From assembly GCF_000577895.1 (NCBI RefSeq), contig NZ_HG917869.1, forward strand, positions 434,001 to 498,000: a DNA stretch of 64,000 nucleotides, given 5' to 3'. How positions within the stretch are numbered: the first letter of the stretch is position 1; every line of letters starts with the position of its first letter. Positions 26,502-36,041 of the stretch are shown piece after piece. The notes below the pieces were generated by a model. That model worked only from the letters and a program-made list of their open reading frames with translations, had not been told where the DNA came from and ran no database searches. The stretch is from Clostridium bornimense. GTDB lineage: Bacteria > Bacillota > Clostridia > Clostridiales > Clostridiaceae. Both the position numbers and the translations under genes were made by a program.

Positions 26502-26576
26502 TATGTTAACCTGTTGCCAAATATGGCCCGGCTCCATGAATAAAATTTTTATTCATCGGCTTGATCAGTTTGTACT
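26487..26576 (-). ncRNA. NiCo riboswitch aptamer
   Basis: In the ATPase leader the minus strand shows, in order, ACTGATCAAGCC, a stem (ATGAATAAAA with loop and TTTTATTCAT), GGAGCCGGGCC, a short stem closed by GGCAACAGG, and CCTGTGGGACAGT. The series ACTGA-CA-GC, AGCCGGGC, GGCAACAG and CTGTGGGACAGT matches the conserved junction of NiCo (Ni2+/Co2+) riboswitches as I recall it. Such elements control heavy-metal exporters. The rest of the gap from 26577 to 26682 appears to be promoter and AT-rich sequence. Confidence 0.82.
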
Positions 26577-26682
26577 GTAGATTTATATGCAGTGCAAAGA
26601 GATTATACATTATACTATGCCGATGATTACTAAATGTATACTATTTTTGATAATAATATAAAATTTCATATAATAACTATAT

Positions 26683-27998
26683 TTAATCCCAAACTCTTTT
26701 TACTCTAAATACCTCTTGTAAATATCCCATTAGCGATATTGGTGACATAATAATTTGATAAAATAGAATAAAAAGAATAAATCCTATTTTGTTTTTCCTT
26801 ACCTTTAGATCTAATTGATTAAAAAAATATTTTTGTTTATGAAATAATATAAAAAATGAGAATAATGTAAAAGGTAAAACCAGTAACATAAAAGGTCCCA
26901 CTATATAAAAATGACCAAATAACGCCAAAATACATCCTGGTATGAAGAAAAATGTATAACTAAAATCCATAAATACTATTAATATATCTATAAATGTTAA
27001 TGTTTTATAATAAATATTAGGTTGATTCCATGGTTTAACTATTCTTAATCCTTCAATCATTCCTCTAGCCCACCTTGAACGTTGCTTTATAAAATGATTA
27101 AATTTAGTTGGCACATCTGTAAATGCAACAGCTAATGGCTCATAATATACTTTTCTGTCTTTAACTAACATTTGCCATGTTAAAACTATATCTTCACCTA
27201 TAGAATCTGACCATCCACCTAACTCTTTTACTAACTCTGTTTCATAAATACTAAAGGCACCTTGTGCCACAAGAGTACCTTGATACAAGCCTTGCATCCT
27301 CTTTATAGACATTATACTTAAGAAATAGTCCCACTCTTGTATTCTACTCAACAGATTATCTCTACTATTTCTAACTAAAACACTACCAGCTACAGCCGCA
27401 ATCTCCTCTGGAGCACTTTTAATTCTAGCAACTATTTTTCTTATTGCCTTTGGATGCAGTAATGTATCTGCATCTAACGTAATTACATACCTTGTCTTTA
27501 CTTTTTTCAACCCAGTATTTAATGCTTTGAATTTTCCTGGGCTTTTTTCATCAATACATATCGCATCCTGCAATTGTAGCCTTTAATTACTTTCTTAACC
27601 TGTAATACAGTATTATCACTTGAATTATTATTTATTACAATGGTATTAATCTTACCCTTATAATCTTGTTTTTTTATCTTTTCCAAAGTTTCATATATTC
27701 TCTCTTCTTCATTATATGCAGCGATTAAAAGTGTAACTTCGTCTGTTGGACTATTATTCTTAAATACTGGTTGCTTATCAAATAATATACTAATAACTAA
27801 AAACATATTAACAAAACCTGGTATATATGCAATACCTGATATAATTATTAAAGCAAAAAATATATTTGATACAATAGATAAATCATTTATCCAGTTTATT
27901 GACAAATATATAGATACTATTAACCACATAGTTGCAAAAACAATAGATAAATAAAACTTAGTTTTCACACTTACATAAATCTCTTTTTGTTTTTTCAT
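26683..27998 (-). pseudogene. GT2 glycosyltransferase (PgaC/IcaA-like), frameshifted
   Basis: Two overlapping frames encode one processive family-2 glycosyltransferase. The first (27998 to 27519) has two membrane helices and VTLLIAAYNEEERI; the second (27573 to 26683) has ITLDADTLLHP, GEDIVLTWQML, the QRSRWARG motif (QxxRW) and C-terminal membrane helices. The expected join reads KGYN then LQDAICIDEKSPGKF. One missing T in a short T run near 27571-27576 (on the minus strand TACAATTGCAG) explains the break. If intact it would make a beta-1,6-GlcNAc or similar exopolysaccharide. It may be a real pseudogene or a sequencing error. Confidence 0.85.
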
Positions 27999-28203
27999 TT
28001 GTTTTAACCTCTTGAAATTTATTTATTAAATAAAATTGAAATTCTTATATTCCATTTTTAGATTTTATACTAGATTTATAATATTAACAACTATATTCTA
28101 CTGGGAATAGTTATGTTGGTATAATATACTTAGCTACCTCACTATCTTATAATAAAGACATATATTTTCAACTATCAATACTAATCAGTGCAATGTCATG
28201 CAC

Positions 28204-28260
28204 AAAAAAAGAGGCTCTCGCTATAACAAATAAAAATTTGTAAGCGTGACCTCTTTTTTA
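28204..28260. terminator. Hairpin repeat/terminator before cls
   Basis: A7 then GAGG, an inner stem ACAAAT/ATTTGT around AAAA, then CCTC and T6 give a symmetrical terminator usable on both strands. It is in the 293-base gap between the GT2 and cls genes and belongs to the same repeat family as 23713-23754 and 37518-37557. Confidence 0.7.
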
Positions 28261-28291
28261 ATTCACAATTCTCAATTAATATAGATTAATT

Positions 28292-29839
28292 TTACATAAG
28301 AGGAGCAAACAATTTTAATACATGCCCTTCTACTCTATGGAATAATGAGAATTTCTTATAGTCCTCTAATGTCATCTCTTTACATTTAGCTAATGTGCTT
28401 TGAAAATCTTCCTCTATATCTTTGATTACAGGACACTTAAACATATAAGCTGCACATTCAAAATGAAGATATAAACTTCTGTAATCTAAATTTATTGTAC
28501 CAACTACTGCTTTTTCATTATCTGAAGTGAAAACTTTCGCATGAATAAACCCTGGAATATATTCGTATATTTTTACTCCACTTGCTAGAAGCTGAGGATA
28601 ATGATTATGCGCCAATGCAAAAGCCATAGGCTTGTCCGGTATATGCGGTAAAATTATTTTTACATCTATACCTCTTTTTACTGCATAAATAAGTGTTGTT
28701 ATCATCTCATTATCTAAAATTAAATATGGTGTCATAATATGAACATACTCCTTAGCAGTATTCACTATATCCATATATACATCTTTTCCAACATTATCAT
28801 CATCAAAAGGACTATCTCCATATGGAGTAATAAATCCACCATTGTGCTCTTCTGATTTATTGCTACTTTCATTTAGATACTTATCATAATTTTCTGGCGT
28901 CTTTTCGGTGATATTCCACATTTGTAGAAACATCATAGTAAATCCTCTCACCGCTTCACCTTTTACCATGATTGCAGTATCTTTCCAGTGCCCAAATCTT
29001 TCAATACGATTTATATATTCGTCACCTAGATTTATTCCACCAGTAAAAGCCACCTTTCCATCAATAACAAGAATTTTTCTATGGTCTCTATTATTTTGAT
29101 ATGTGGACAATACAGGCATTATTGGTGAAAACATTTTTGCTTTTATGCCAAAAGATTCTAATTCTTTAGGATATGAATATGGTAATAATAGAAGACAACA
29201 CATACCATCATACATTACCCTAACTTCTACTCCTTCTTTTACTTTTCTTTTTAAAATCTCTAAGATAGTATCCCACATATAACTTTCTTCTATTATAAAG
29301 TATTCTAAAAAAATAAATTTTTCTGCTTTTTCTAATTGAAAAAGTAACTCTTTAAACTTATCTTCTCCTAATGGAAAATAAGTGATATCTTCACTTCTAT
29401 AAGTTGGATATCCAGCAATATTGGAAATATAATTACATAAATTCGCATTTTGAACAGAGATATTTCTTATTTCATTTATTATTTCTGCATCTTGTTTCAA
29501 ATAAACTGCTGTCTCCTTTAAAATACTCTGATGCCTATTGTTAAGACGTCTTGCAGTTGACTGTATATGAACAAAAAGATAAAATAACCCTCCAAACACC
29601 GGTATTAACAATACTGGAATTACCCATGCTAGCTTATAGGCAGGATTACTTTTTCCATTAATGATAACTAAAACTAAAATTGCTGATATTACAGTGAATC
29701 CACCATAAACATATATTTGATATTTACTTAACCACTTAAAAGTAAATAATAATACACCTAATTGAATAAGAATCAATGAAACTACTATGATTGTTCTTCC
29801 ATATATTAATCGCAACGTATTTTCCTTTTTTATATCCAT
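28292..29839 (-). CDS. cls: Cardiolipin synthase
   Basis: This 515-residue membrane enzyme joins two phosphatidylglycerol molecules to cardiolipin. It has two N-terminal membrane helices (about 12-35 and 40-60) plus a third (about 70-92). The two phospholipase-D HKD motifs are HRKILVIDG (His 253) and HAKVFTSD (His 433), each followed by the usual hydrophobic strand (TGGINLGDEY, GTINLDYRSL). The size is normal for bacterial Cls. ATG 29839 has an AAGGAG site. It forms a same-direction cluster with the CmpB-like gene 20 bases upstream. Confidence 0.94.
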   Translation of the reverse strand: MDIKKENTLRLIYGRTIIVVSLILIQLGVLLFTFKWLSKYQIYVYGGFTVISAILVLVIINGKSNPAYKLAWVIPVLLIPVFGGLFYLFVHIQSTARRLNNRHQSILKETAVYLKQDAEIINEIRNISVQNANLCNYISNIAGYPTYRSEDITYFPLGEDKFKELLFQLEKAEKFIFLEYFIIEESYMWDTILEILKRKVKEGVEVRVMYDGMCCLLLLPYSYPKELESFGIKAKMFSPIMPVLSTYQNNRDHRKILVIDGKVAFTGGINLGDEYINRIERFGHWKDTAIMVKGEAVRGFTMMFLQMWNITEKTPENYDKYLNESSNKSEEHNGGFITPYGDSPFDDDNVGKDVYMDIVNTAKEYVHIMTPYLILDNEMITTLIYAVKRGIDVKIILPHIPDKPMAFALAHNHYPQLLASGVKIYEYIPGFIHAKVFTSDNEKAVVGTINLDYRSLYLHFECAAYMFKCPVIKDIEEDFQSTLAKCKEMTLEDYKKFSLFHRVEGHVLKLFAPLM

Positions 29840-29860
29840 TGATTATTATTACTCCTTTCC

Positions 29861-30868
29861 TTAAATATCTGGTCTTTTCTCAAGATCTTTTACTTCTTTC
29901 ATAGCTTCCTCATACTTTTTAGCCTTTGCTCCTGGATTTCTACGTAATATATTTATCGAATGAATATAAGCTTTACTTTCCATTTTACTAACATGTTTCT
30001 CTTGTTTTTTTATTTTTGCTAAACAGTCTAATAATTCTGCTTTAAACTTTTCATATTGTTGTGTAGGTTTATCTGCAACATTTTCTAACTTACCCATATA
30101 TTTATTTATATTTTCAGACATAAATTCTAAAATCTCTGTTTTTCTTTTGTTACTTCTTTCAAGATTCCTTTCAAAAATCTGTTTCCTACTTAATTTTCTA
30201 ATTTCATTCTTCCCTTGATTTACAGATATCTTATCCATAAACTTCTCTTCTATCTCTTTTACATCTTCATTAATAAAAGCAGCCATCACTTCAAGTCTCT
30301 TTTTAATGTGTTTAACTGTCTCATTTCCTTCCGTTAATCTTGCTAATGTATCTTTTAAATCCATAGCATCATTAACAGATTGTACTGTATCTATTGTAAA
30401 TAATACAAGAATAAATAAAGCCATTATTTCAATAATTATATCAGGTACCATAAAAACAATATATTCTATTGGTGGATGAATTACCTTTATCATTAATATT
30501 GAAAATGCACCCCAAGCAAGAGAACATAAAAGACATATATGCCCTTGAAAATTAAAAGCTTCATCACTATAATCCCAATACCTAACATGAAAAATCTTCT
30601 CCATTATGACTCCAGTAAAATACTCCAAAATAGTAGCTGCTATCATTCCAAATATAAATACTAAAATAAGATTTTCTTTTACAGGTATTGTAGCTACTAA
30701 TATTATAATTGCGCCGAATCCATAAATAGGCAACATAGGTCCTCTCAAAAATCCTCTATTAACCCATTTTTTATTTTCAACCGAAACATAACATGACTCC
30801 CAAATCCAACCTATGAAACAATAGATGAAAAAAAATAATAACCACTGGTTTAGTGAATATCCTTCCAT
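29861..30868 (-). CDS. CmpB-type membrane protein with C-terminal coiled coil
   Basis: This 335-residue protein has five or six membrane segments in residues 1-165 and a charged helical tail (about 175-335). The first half matches the putative ABC-transporter type IV / CmpB family (FFIYCFIGWIWESCYVSV, GFLRGPMLPIYGFGAI, EYFTGVIMEKIFHVRYWDYS). Its real function is unknown in the field; there is no ATPase partner here. The long Lys/Glu-rich tail predicts a coiled coil facing the cytoplasm. Start ATG 30868 is four bases from the stop of marR, so both are cotranscribed. Confidence 0.82.
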   Translation of the reverse strand: MEGYSLNQWLLFFFIYCFIGWIWESCYVSVENKKWVNRGFLRGPMLPIYGFGAIIILVATIPVKENLILVFIFGMIAATILEYFTGVIMEKIFHVRYWDYSDEAFNFQGHICLLCSLAWGAFSILMIKVIHPPIEYIVFMVPDIIIEIMALFILVLFTIDTVQSVNDAMDLKDTLARLTEGNETVKHIKKRLEVMAAFINEDVKEIEEKFMDKISVNQGKNEIRKLSRKQIFERNLERSNKRKTEILEFMSENINKYMGKLENVADKPTQQYEKFKAELLDCLAKIKKQEKHVSKMESKAYIHSINILRRNPGAKAKKYEEAMKEVKDLEKRPDI

Positions 30869-30872
30869 GTAA

Positions 30873-31334
30873 CTATACCCCCTGATGTTTTTGAAATAAT
30901 AAATTTAATTTTATAATTACATCTGATAATATATCTATATCATCATTAGAATATTTAGATATCTCACAATCCAACTTTTCTGCAAAAGCTTCTTTTAAAT
31001 TAAACAAATACTTCATTCCATACTCTGTTAACTTTACATAAACATTTCTTCTATCTGTTTTATATCTAATACGCTCAATATATCCATTATCTTCTAGATC
31101 ATTAAGTAATTTCGATAACTGCTGTTTCGTAGTTTGTAGATAATTAGATATTTTACTCATTGATAACATTTTATCTTTCTGTCTATTTAAACTTAGCAAA
31201 ATATTAAAAGAATGTGAATTAACTTTTACTTTTCCTACTTCATGTGATGACTCCTGTAATTCACCATAAAATCTAAAAACAAACTCTGCCAATCCTTCAG
31301 ATAATTTAAATACCTTATCTTTATCGTCCTTCAT
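30873..31334 (-). CDS. MarR-family regulator
   Basis: This 153-residue protein is a winged-helix repressor of the MarR type: residues about 50-120 hold the HTH (MLSMSKISNYLQTTKQQLSKLL) and the wing (DRRNVYVKLTEYGMKYL). It starts the operon with the CmpB-like protein and perhaps cls, so it may control envelope lipids. The ATG at 31334 has GGGGTGG upstream. Confidence 0.85.
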   Translation of the reverse strand: MKDDKDKVFKLSEGLAEFVFRFYGELQESSHEVGKVKVNSHSFNILLSLNRQKDKMLSMSKISNYLQTTKQQLSKLLNDLEDNGYIERIRYKTDRRNVYVKLTEYGMKYLFNLKEAFAEKLDCEISKYSNDDIDILSDVIIKLNLLFQKHQGV

Positions 31335-31473
31335 CTATTCCACCCCCTATTTATATTTAATACTATCACTATTATATTAAAAGTCAATTAAATACAAATA
31401 GTTAATAAATTGTTTATAATCATGTTATTGTTAATAATACTTATGAACTCAATCTATTGATTATAGAAAAATA

Positions 31474-31908
31474 TCATTCCATATATCCATCAGAAACATT
31501 ATAATTTACTAATGATCTCTCTTTTCCTTGTATTACCATAACTATTAAATCACTATCAGAATTGTTTCTCCATCTCCTTTTAGCTTTGGTACCAATTCTA
31601 ATAACAGAACCTTCTTTAACTGGTATTCTCTCATCATCTACTATAAATTCACCATTTCCTTTTATAACAACGTATATTTCTTCATTAGTTTTATGCTTAT
31701 GATCAAAAGGTATTTCACCGCCAGCTTTTAATAACTGAACTGACATTTCAATTGAAGTCATATCTAATGATTCCCCCACAAAAACTTTTCCTGGTATATT
31801 AAACTTGGTAAGTGGATGATAATATTCATATTGCCCTAATTCACCAAATTTTCCTATATTGCCAACTGAATAATTTTCAGCACTTTTTAATACTTCAACC
31901 TCTTTCAT
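31474..31908 (-). CDS. Cupin-domain protein in TetR operon
   Basis: This 144-residue protein is a single cupin barrel. Motif one is PFDHKHKTNEEIYVVIKG and motif two EGSVIRIGTKAKRRWRNN. The second-motif His is replaced, so metal binding may be altered. It starts at ATG 31908, nine bases after the tetR stop with AGGAGG, so it is under TetR control. Its substrate is unknown. Confidence 0.8.
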   Translation of the reverse strand: MKEVEVLKSAENYSVGNIGKFGELGQYEYYHPLTKFNIPGKVFVGESLDMTSIEMSVQLLKAGGEIPFDHKHKTNEEIYVVIKGNGEFIVDDERIPVKEGSVIRIGTKAKRRWRNNSDSDLIVMVIQGKERSLVNYNVSDGYME

Positions 31909-31917
31909 AATAACCTC

Positions 31918-32481
31918 CTAATATATATTTTTTAATTGCTCTCTTAATGTTTCTAATATTTCGATATCCTTAGTAACCCTATAATACATTACATAACCCT
32001 CAAATAATGCAAATGCTTTTTTTGCATCACTTTCTACTTGTTCTTTTGATATACCTGAGAACTCTAATACCATTGAAAAAACTGATATTAGATTCATCAT
32101 CGGCATAGAATATGATTGTACCATCTCTGGATCAAGAAAAGCCATTTCTGATGCTATTGTTGCAAATGGACAACCATAATAATTTCCCTCTTTAGCATCA
32201 CTTATAATATCTTCTATTAGGTTATCTATAAAATCGTTCCATGTTTTATCTTCTGAAATTCTCAAAATCCAGCTACCTATTTTACTTTTATAGTAATCTG
32301 CTACTTCAATAGCCAAATCCTTTTTACTTTTAAAGTGATAGTAGAATGAACCTTTTGGTAATTGTGTTTCTTGTAAAATCTCTTTTATACCTGTATTGTT
32401 ATATCCATTTTTTAAAAATAATTCTGCGGCACATTCAATAATTCTCCCTTTACTTTTCTCTCCCTTTGTAATATCTACCAT
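31918..32481 (-). CDS. TetR-family repressor
   Basis: This 187-residue regulator has the TetR HTH at residues about 10-55 (RIIECAAELFLKNGYNNTGI, GSFYYHFKSKKDLA). The rest is a helical ligand and dimer domain. The start is ATG 32481 behind GGAGG. A perfect inverted repeat at 32499-32524 sits directly upstream and should be its autoregulatory operator. It is cotranscribed with a cupin gene, which may act on the inducing compound. Confidence 0.9.
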   Translation of the reverse strand: MVDITKGEKSKGRIIECAAELFLKNGYNNTGIKEILQETQLPKGSFYYHFKSKKDLAIEVADYYKSKIGSWILRISEDKTWNDFIDNLIEDIISDAKEGNYYGCPFATIASEMAFLDPEMVQSYSMPMMNLISVFSMVLEFSGISKEQVESDAKKAFALFEGYVMYYRVTKDIEILETLREQLKNIY

Positions 32482-32498
32482 AAAATACCTCCTGATAT

Positions 32499-32524
32499 AA
32501 TAATAGACCATTCGGTCTATTATT
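32499..32524. promoter_or_regulatory. TetR operator
   Basis: AATAATAGACC and GGTCTATTATT are perfect 11-bp inverted repeats separated by ATTC. The core AGACC-N4-GGTCT is the standard form for TetR/AcrR-type repressors. It overlaps the expected promoter region of tetR. Confidence 0.8.
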
Positions 32525-32537
32525 GCAATATTTTTGT

Positions 32538-32571
32538 AAAAAAATTAAGATAGAACAAATGTCTATCTTAA
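32538..32571 (-). terminator. Terminator of the two-component operon
   Basis: TTAAGATAGA and TCTATCTTAA (32545-32571) form the stem, followed by seven T on the minus strand. The stem overlaps the stop codon of the TIM-barrel gene. Confidence 0.85.
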
Positions 32572-33459
32572 AATATTTCTAATCCATTGATAACAACTTT
32601 CTAATTCTTCATCGTTAACCTTTTCTGATCTATGTTCAAAAAGTACTATAATATCACGGTTTTCTTCTTTTATGATATTTAGATACTTTTCAATAGGTGC
32701 CCATCCATCTTCTTCTCTTAATGTTGGTAATGCAGGATAATGACTACTATCAGAATCTCCTTCGACTTGTACATTCCATAAATGAATCACTTTTGTGTAT
32801 TTTGAGAATCTTTTAATTATATCTATCTCATTAAAATCTTTATCATTTATATGCTGTGCATGTAGCCTTCCTGTATCTAAGCACAATTTTATTTCGTTAT
32901 ACTTTTCTAATAATTCCTCTAAGAATTTACTATCAGTAATATATTTATTTAATGCATCAAGCTCTAATACTGGAGTAAAGTTATATTCTCTACTTTTAAT
33001 TAATAACCACTTAAAAAGTTTTTCTATATTATTCTTAAAATTATCAAAAGAATATTCATCTTCATAGCAATATTCACTTCTGTCATAAAATCTCCAATTT
33101 TCTAAGTTAAAACTTTCTTTTAAAATAGCTGGCTTTGGAAAATGAAATAAAATATATTCTGGCTTTAAATCCTTTTTATGAATATAATTAAGTTCATCTT
33201 CTATAATCTTATAGACCTCATTTTTTGTCTCCTCATTTAGAGTTAAAAATTGCGGATCTCTTAGAGGGTATATTCCAGCTCTTAAGGGAAAATGAATTCC
33301 ATACTTTATATTTTTACTCTCTGATAATTCTTTTATTTTATCTATATCTTCCTCGTTTTCGAATAAACATATTTCTAATCCAAAGAAATCATCTCTAAAA
33401 TCCCTTTTAAATTTCTTCTCATTATATGCCGCAAACATTCCAATACTAAATTTACTCAT
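32563..33459 (-). CDS. Xylose-isomerase-like TIM-barrel protein
   Basis: This 298-residue protein belongs to the AP-endonuclease-2 / sugar-phosphate isomerase TIM-barrel superfamily. Strand-end residues typical of the metal site are seen: GIHFPLRAG, YILFHFPKP, PVLELDAL (Glu), LCLDTGRLHAQ (Asp and His), VIHLWNVQ and IVLFEHRS (Glu). No substrate is evident; members isomerise sugars or inositols. Its start ATG 33459 is two bases from the stop of the histidine kinase, so it is part of that operon, an unusual partner for a sensor pair. Confidence 0.82.
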   Translation of the reverse strand: MSKFSIGMFAAYNEKKFKRDFRDDFFGLEICLFENEEDIDKIKELSESKNIKYGIHFPLRAGIYPLRDPQFLTLNEETKNEVYKIIEDELNYIHKKDLKPEYILFHFPKPAILKESFNLENWRFYDRSEYCYEDEYSFDNFKNNIEKLFKWLLIKSREYNFTPVLELDALNKYITDSKFLEELLEKYNEIKLCLDTGRLHAQHINDKDFNEIDIIKRFSKYTKVIHLWNVQVEGDSDSSHYPALPTLREEDGWAPIEKYLNIIKEENRDIIVLFEHRSEKVNDEELESCYQWIRNILR

Positions 33460-33461
33460 AA

Positions 33462-34727
33462 TTACTCCCTCTCCTTTGATAACATTGGTAAATATACAGT
33501 GATTCTAGTTCCAATATCTTTTCTACTAAGTACAGAAAAATATCCATTATGATTATCTATAATCCACTTAGCGATAGATAATCCAAGACCAGTACCTCCC
33601 TCTTTTCTATCTCTCACAGTATCCGCTCTATAAAATCGTTCAAATATGTGTGTTACCTCTTCTTCTTCCATACCTATACCATTGTCCTGTACTGCAAAAT
33701 AAGGTTCTCCTTTTTCATTAATACCTGTCTTTAATTTTATTACTTCCCCTTTTCCTGTATACTTCATAGCATTCTCTATTAATATACGAATTGTCTGCTT
33801 AAGAAAAGCTTCATCACCATAAACTTCAATGTTTTCTGAATTTTCATAAGTATAAATATGATTTTTATCAATCATTTTAGATTCTTCTACTACTTCCTGT
33901 ATCATATTATTTAATATGAACTTTTTATAGCTAAGCTTAGTTTTTCCATTAGCTCCCCTAGCTAAAAACAATAATTGTTCCACCAAGTTTTTCATATTTT
34001 CCGCTTCACTTTTTATTGCATTAATAGATTCATCGAGGACCTTTTCATCTTCTTTTCCCCATCGGTCTAGCATATTTGCATATCCCTGTATTACAGATAT
34101 TGGAGTTCTCAATTCATGAGAAGCATCCGAAACGAATCTTGCTTGTTGTCTATAAGATTCTCTCATTCTATCAAGTAAATTGTTTATAGCAACTTCCAAT
34201 CCGTGTAATTCGCTATCTCCAGTGCTTATTTTCTCATTTGATACTACAGGACTTATTTTAGAAATAGCTTCTTCTAAACTTTGTACCTTTTCTTCATTAA
34301 AAGCCAACTCACTAAGCCTACTTGCTGTTTCCGCAATATCATCAAGAGGCTTAAGCTTTTTTCTTATTTTGCTTGTACCAAAAATAATTTCATAAATTAT
34401 TAATATTCCTTGAAAACCTATAATCTTAATAAATATTTGTTTTAATATTAATAAAAAACTACTAATATCCTTTACCATAGTTTTTCCATCATCCCAAGTA
34501 ACAGTATATGTAGCTGTCTCTATAGGAAAAAAATCAGTCACTCTTTCTGCATTCGATATAAATTCACCATAATAGTTCACTTCTTGTATTTTTAAATAAT
34601 AGCCTACTATAACAATTAGTATAAATATATCTATTATAAGAAATTTTGCAAATAGCTTTCTTACAAAACTAGAATTTAGTTTTATAGCAATAGATGTTAC
34701 TTTCTTTTTAGGGTTTTCTTTATTCAT
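33462..34727 (-). CDS. Sensor histidine kinase
   Basis: This 421-residue kinase has two membrane helices (about 25-44 and 96-115) around an extracellular loop of only about 50 residues. A HAMP-like linker is followed by HisKA with ASHELRTPISVIQGY (His about 204) and the ATPase domain: N-box ENAMKYT, G1 DNGIGM, F-box FERFYRAD and G2 GGTGLGLS. The set is that of an ArlS/CssS-type orthodox kinase. It overlaps the response-regulator gene by eight bases. The short sensor loop suggests sensing in or at the membrane. Confidence 0.93.
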   Translation of the reverse strand: MNKENPKKKVTSIAIKLNSSFVRKLFAKFLIIDIFILIVIVGYYLKIQEVNYYGEFISNAERVTDFFPIETATYTVTWDDGKTMVKDISSFLLILKQIFIKIIGFQGILIIYEIIFGTSKIRKKLKPLDDIAETASRLSELAFNEEKVQSLEEAISKISPVVSNEKISTGDSELHGLEVAINNLLDRMRESYRQQARFVSDASHELRTPISVIQGYANMLDRWGKEDEKVLDESINAIKSEAENMKNLVEQLLFLARGANGKTKLSYKKFILNNMIQEVVEESKMIDKNHIYTYENSENIEVYGDEAFLKQTIRILIENAMKYTGKGEVIKLKTGINEKGEPYFAVQDNGIGMEEEEVTHIFERFYRADTVRDRKEGGTGLGLSIAKWIIDNHNGYFSVLSRKDIGTRITVYLPMLSKERE

Positions 34728-35400
34728 CCTTTATTACATACCCCACACCACGCACTGTATGTATCATTTTTTTATTAAATACATCATCTATTTTTGCTCT
34801 TAGATACCTTATATAAACATCTATTACATTTGTCTCACCAAAATAATCATATCCACAAACTTTTTCCATCAACACATCTCTCGTCAAAACTATATTCTTA
34901 TTTTCTATTAATGTTTGCAATAAATCAAACTCTCTTTTTGTTAATTCTATCTCATTATCTCTAAAGGTTACCTTATGTCTACTTTTATCTAATAATAAAT
35001 CCCCACAAGCGATTACATCCTTCTTCTCTTCCTTAACTACAACTTTTCTCTTAAGTGCTGTTCTTATCCTCGCTAATAATTCCTCTATAGCAAAAGGTTT
35101 CGTTATATAATCATCAGCACCAGCGTCTAGACCTGAAACTTTATCCATTACAGCATCTCTCGCAGTCAACATTATAACTGGCAACTCTGAAAACTTCCTT
35201 ATTCTACGCAAAACCTCTAGTCCATTAATTTCTGGTATCATTATATCAAGAAGCACTAAATCAATATTGTCATTTTCCACTATTTCTAGCCCATCTCGTC
35301 CATTATTTGATTTTACTACTTCATACCCTTCATGAACCAATTCTAACTCAGTAAATCTTGCAATCTTCTCCTCATCTTCAATTATTAAAATTTTAGTCAT
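34720..35400 (-). CDS. OmpR-family response regulator
   Basis: This 226-residue regulator has a receiver domain (IIEDEEKIARF, phospho-acceptor Asp about 52 in VLLDIMIPE, Lys in YITKPF) and a winged-helix output domain (ELTKREFDLLQTL, then VIDVYIRYLRAKID and TVRGVGYVI). It overlaps both neighbours: eight bases with the kinase and eight with the UBA/DUF4342 gene, so translation is coupled. Targets are unknown; self-regulation of this operon is likely. Confidence 0.93.
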   Translation of the reverse strand: MTKILIIEDEEKIARFTELELVHEGYEVVKSNNGRDGLEIVENDNIDLVLLDIMIPEINGLEVLRRIRKFSELPVIMLTARDAVMDKVSGLDAGADDYITKPFAIEELLARIRTALKRKVVVKEEKKDVIACGDLLLDKSRHKVTFRDNEIELTKREFDLLQTLIENKNIVLTRDVLMEKVCGYDYFGETNVIDVYIRYLRAKIDDVFNKKMIHTVRGVGYVIKDE

Positions 35401-35929
35401 TTTTCTTTCCTTTCTTTAATAAATTCTTTATTTCCTTTGCATACTTTGATATCTCATTAAAAACATTATTAACTTTATCTGTTTTAACATCTTTACTTGC
35501 TATTGAAAAATCTATTTCAAAAAAAAGTGCCACTATATATAAAATTACAAGTGTTCCAAAACTGAATAACATAAGTAATATGATTGCTGTCATAGGAAGT
35601 TTAAGTATTAACTTTTCTCTTTTCTTTATTACAAGAAAAGTGTTGTTACATTTATCTATAACATCACATATAAATTCAAATATTCCATTAGACCTTCTTT
35701 TAATATTACTTTCTTCTATTTTTTCATCATCATGATTCTTTTCTTCACTTATATTACTGTTGTTTGTAAAATATACGCTTACAGAAGGTGCTTCTATTTT
35801 CTTTTTTTCTTCTAAAAACACCATTGCATCAAGAATATCCCAATTGGACTTCTCTAATGCTTCCTTTGCTTCCTCATAGCTAATATTAGTTTTATCTTTA
35901 AGCTTCTCTACAATCGAAAAATCATCCAT
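35393..35929 (-). CDS. UBA-like / DUF4342 membrane protein (second copy)
   Basis: This 178-residue protein begins with a UBA/TS-N-like three-helix domain (FSIVEKLKDKTNISYEEAKE, then WDILDAMVFLEE). A linker leads to a DUF4342 region with a short amphipathic stretch and one or two membrane segments (about 125-150). The C-terminus is charged. ATG 35929 with GGAGGAGCG is used. It is a paralogue of 36042-36551. The gene overlaps the response regulator, which suggests membrane-stress signalling. Confidence 0.75.
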   Translation of the reverse strand: MDDFSIVEKLKDKTNISYEEAKEALEKSNWDILDAMVFLEEKKKIEAPSVSVYFTNNSNISEEKNHDDEKIEESNIKRRSNGIFEFICDVIDKCNNTFLVIKKREKLILKLPMTAIILLMLFSFGTLVILYIVALFFEIDFSIASKDVKTDKVNNVFNEISKYAKEIKNLLKKGKKND

Positions 35930-35995
35930 TTTCGCTCCTCCGAGACATTTTTTAATATTTACTATCACTTCAATTATATTATATCCATTAAGTAG

Positions 35996-36026
35996 AAAAA
36001 AGGCTATTATCATGCTAATAGCCTTT
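35996..36026 (-). terminator. Terminator between the two DUF4342 genes
   Basis: AGGCTATTA and TAATAGCCT (36001-36024) pair, with six T following on the minus strand. It separates the upstream paralogue from the two-component operon, at least partly. Confidence 0.8.
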
Positions 36027-36041
36027 CATTAGTTAAAATTA

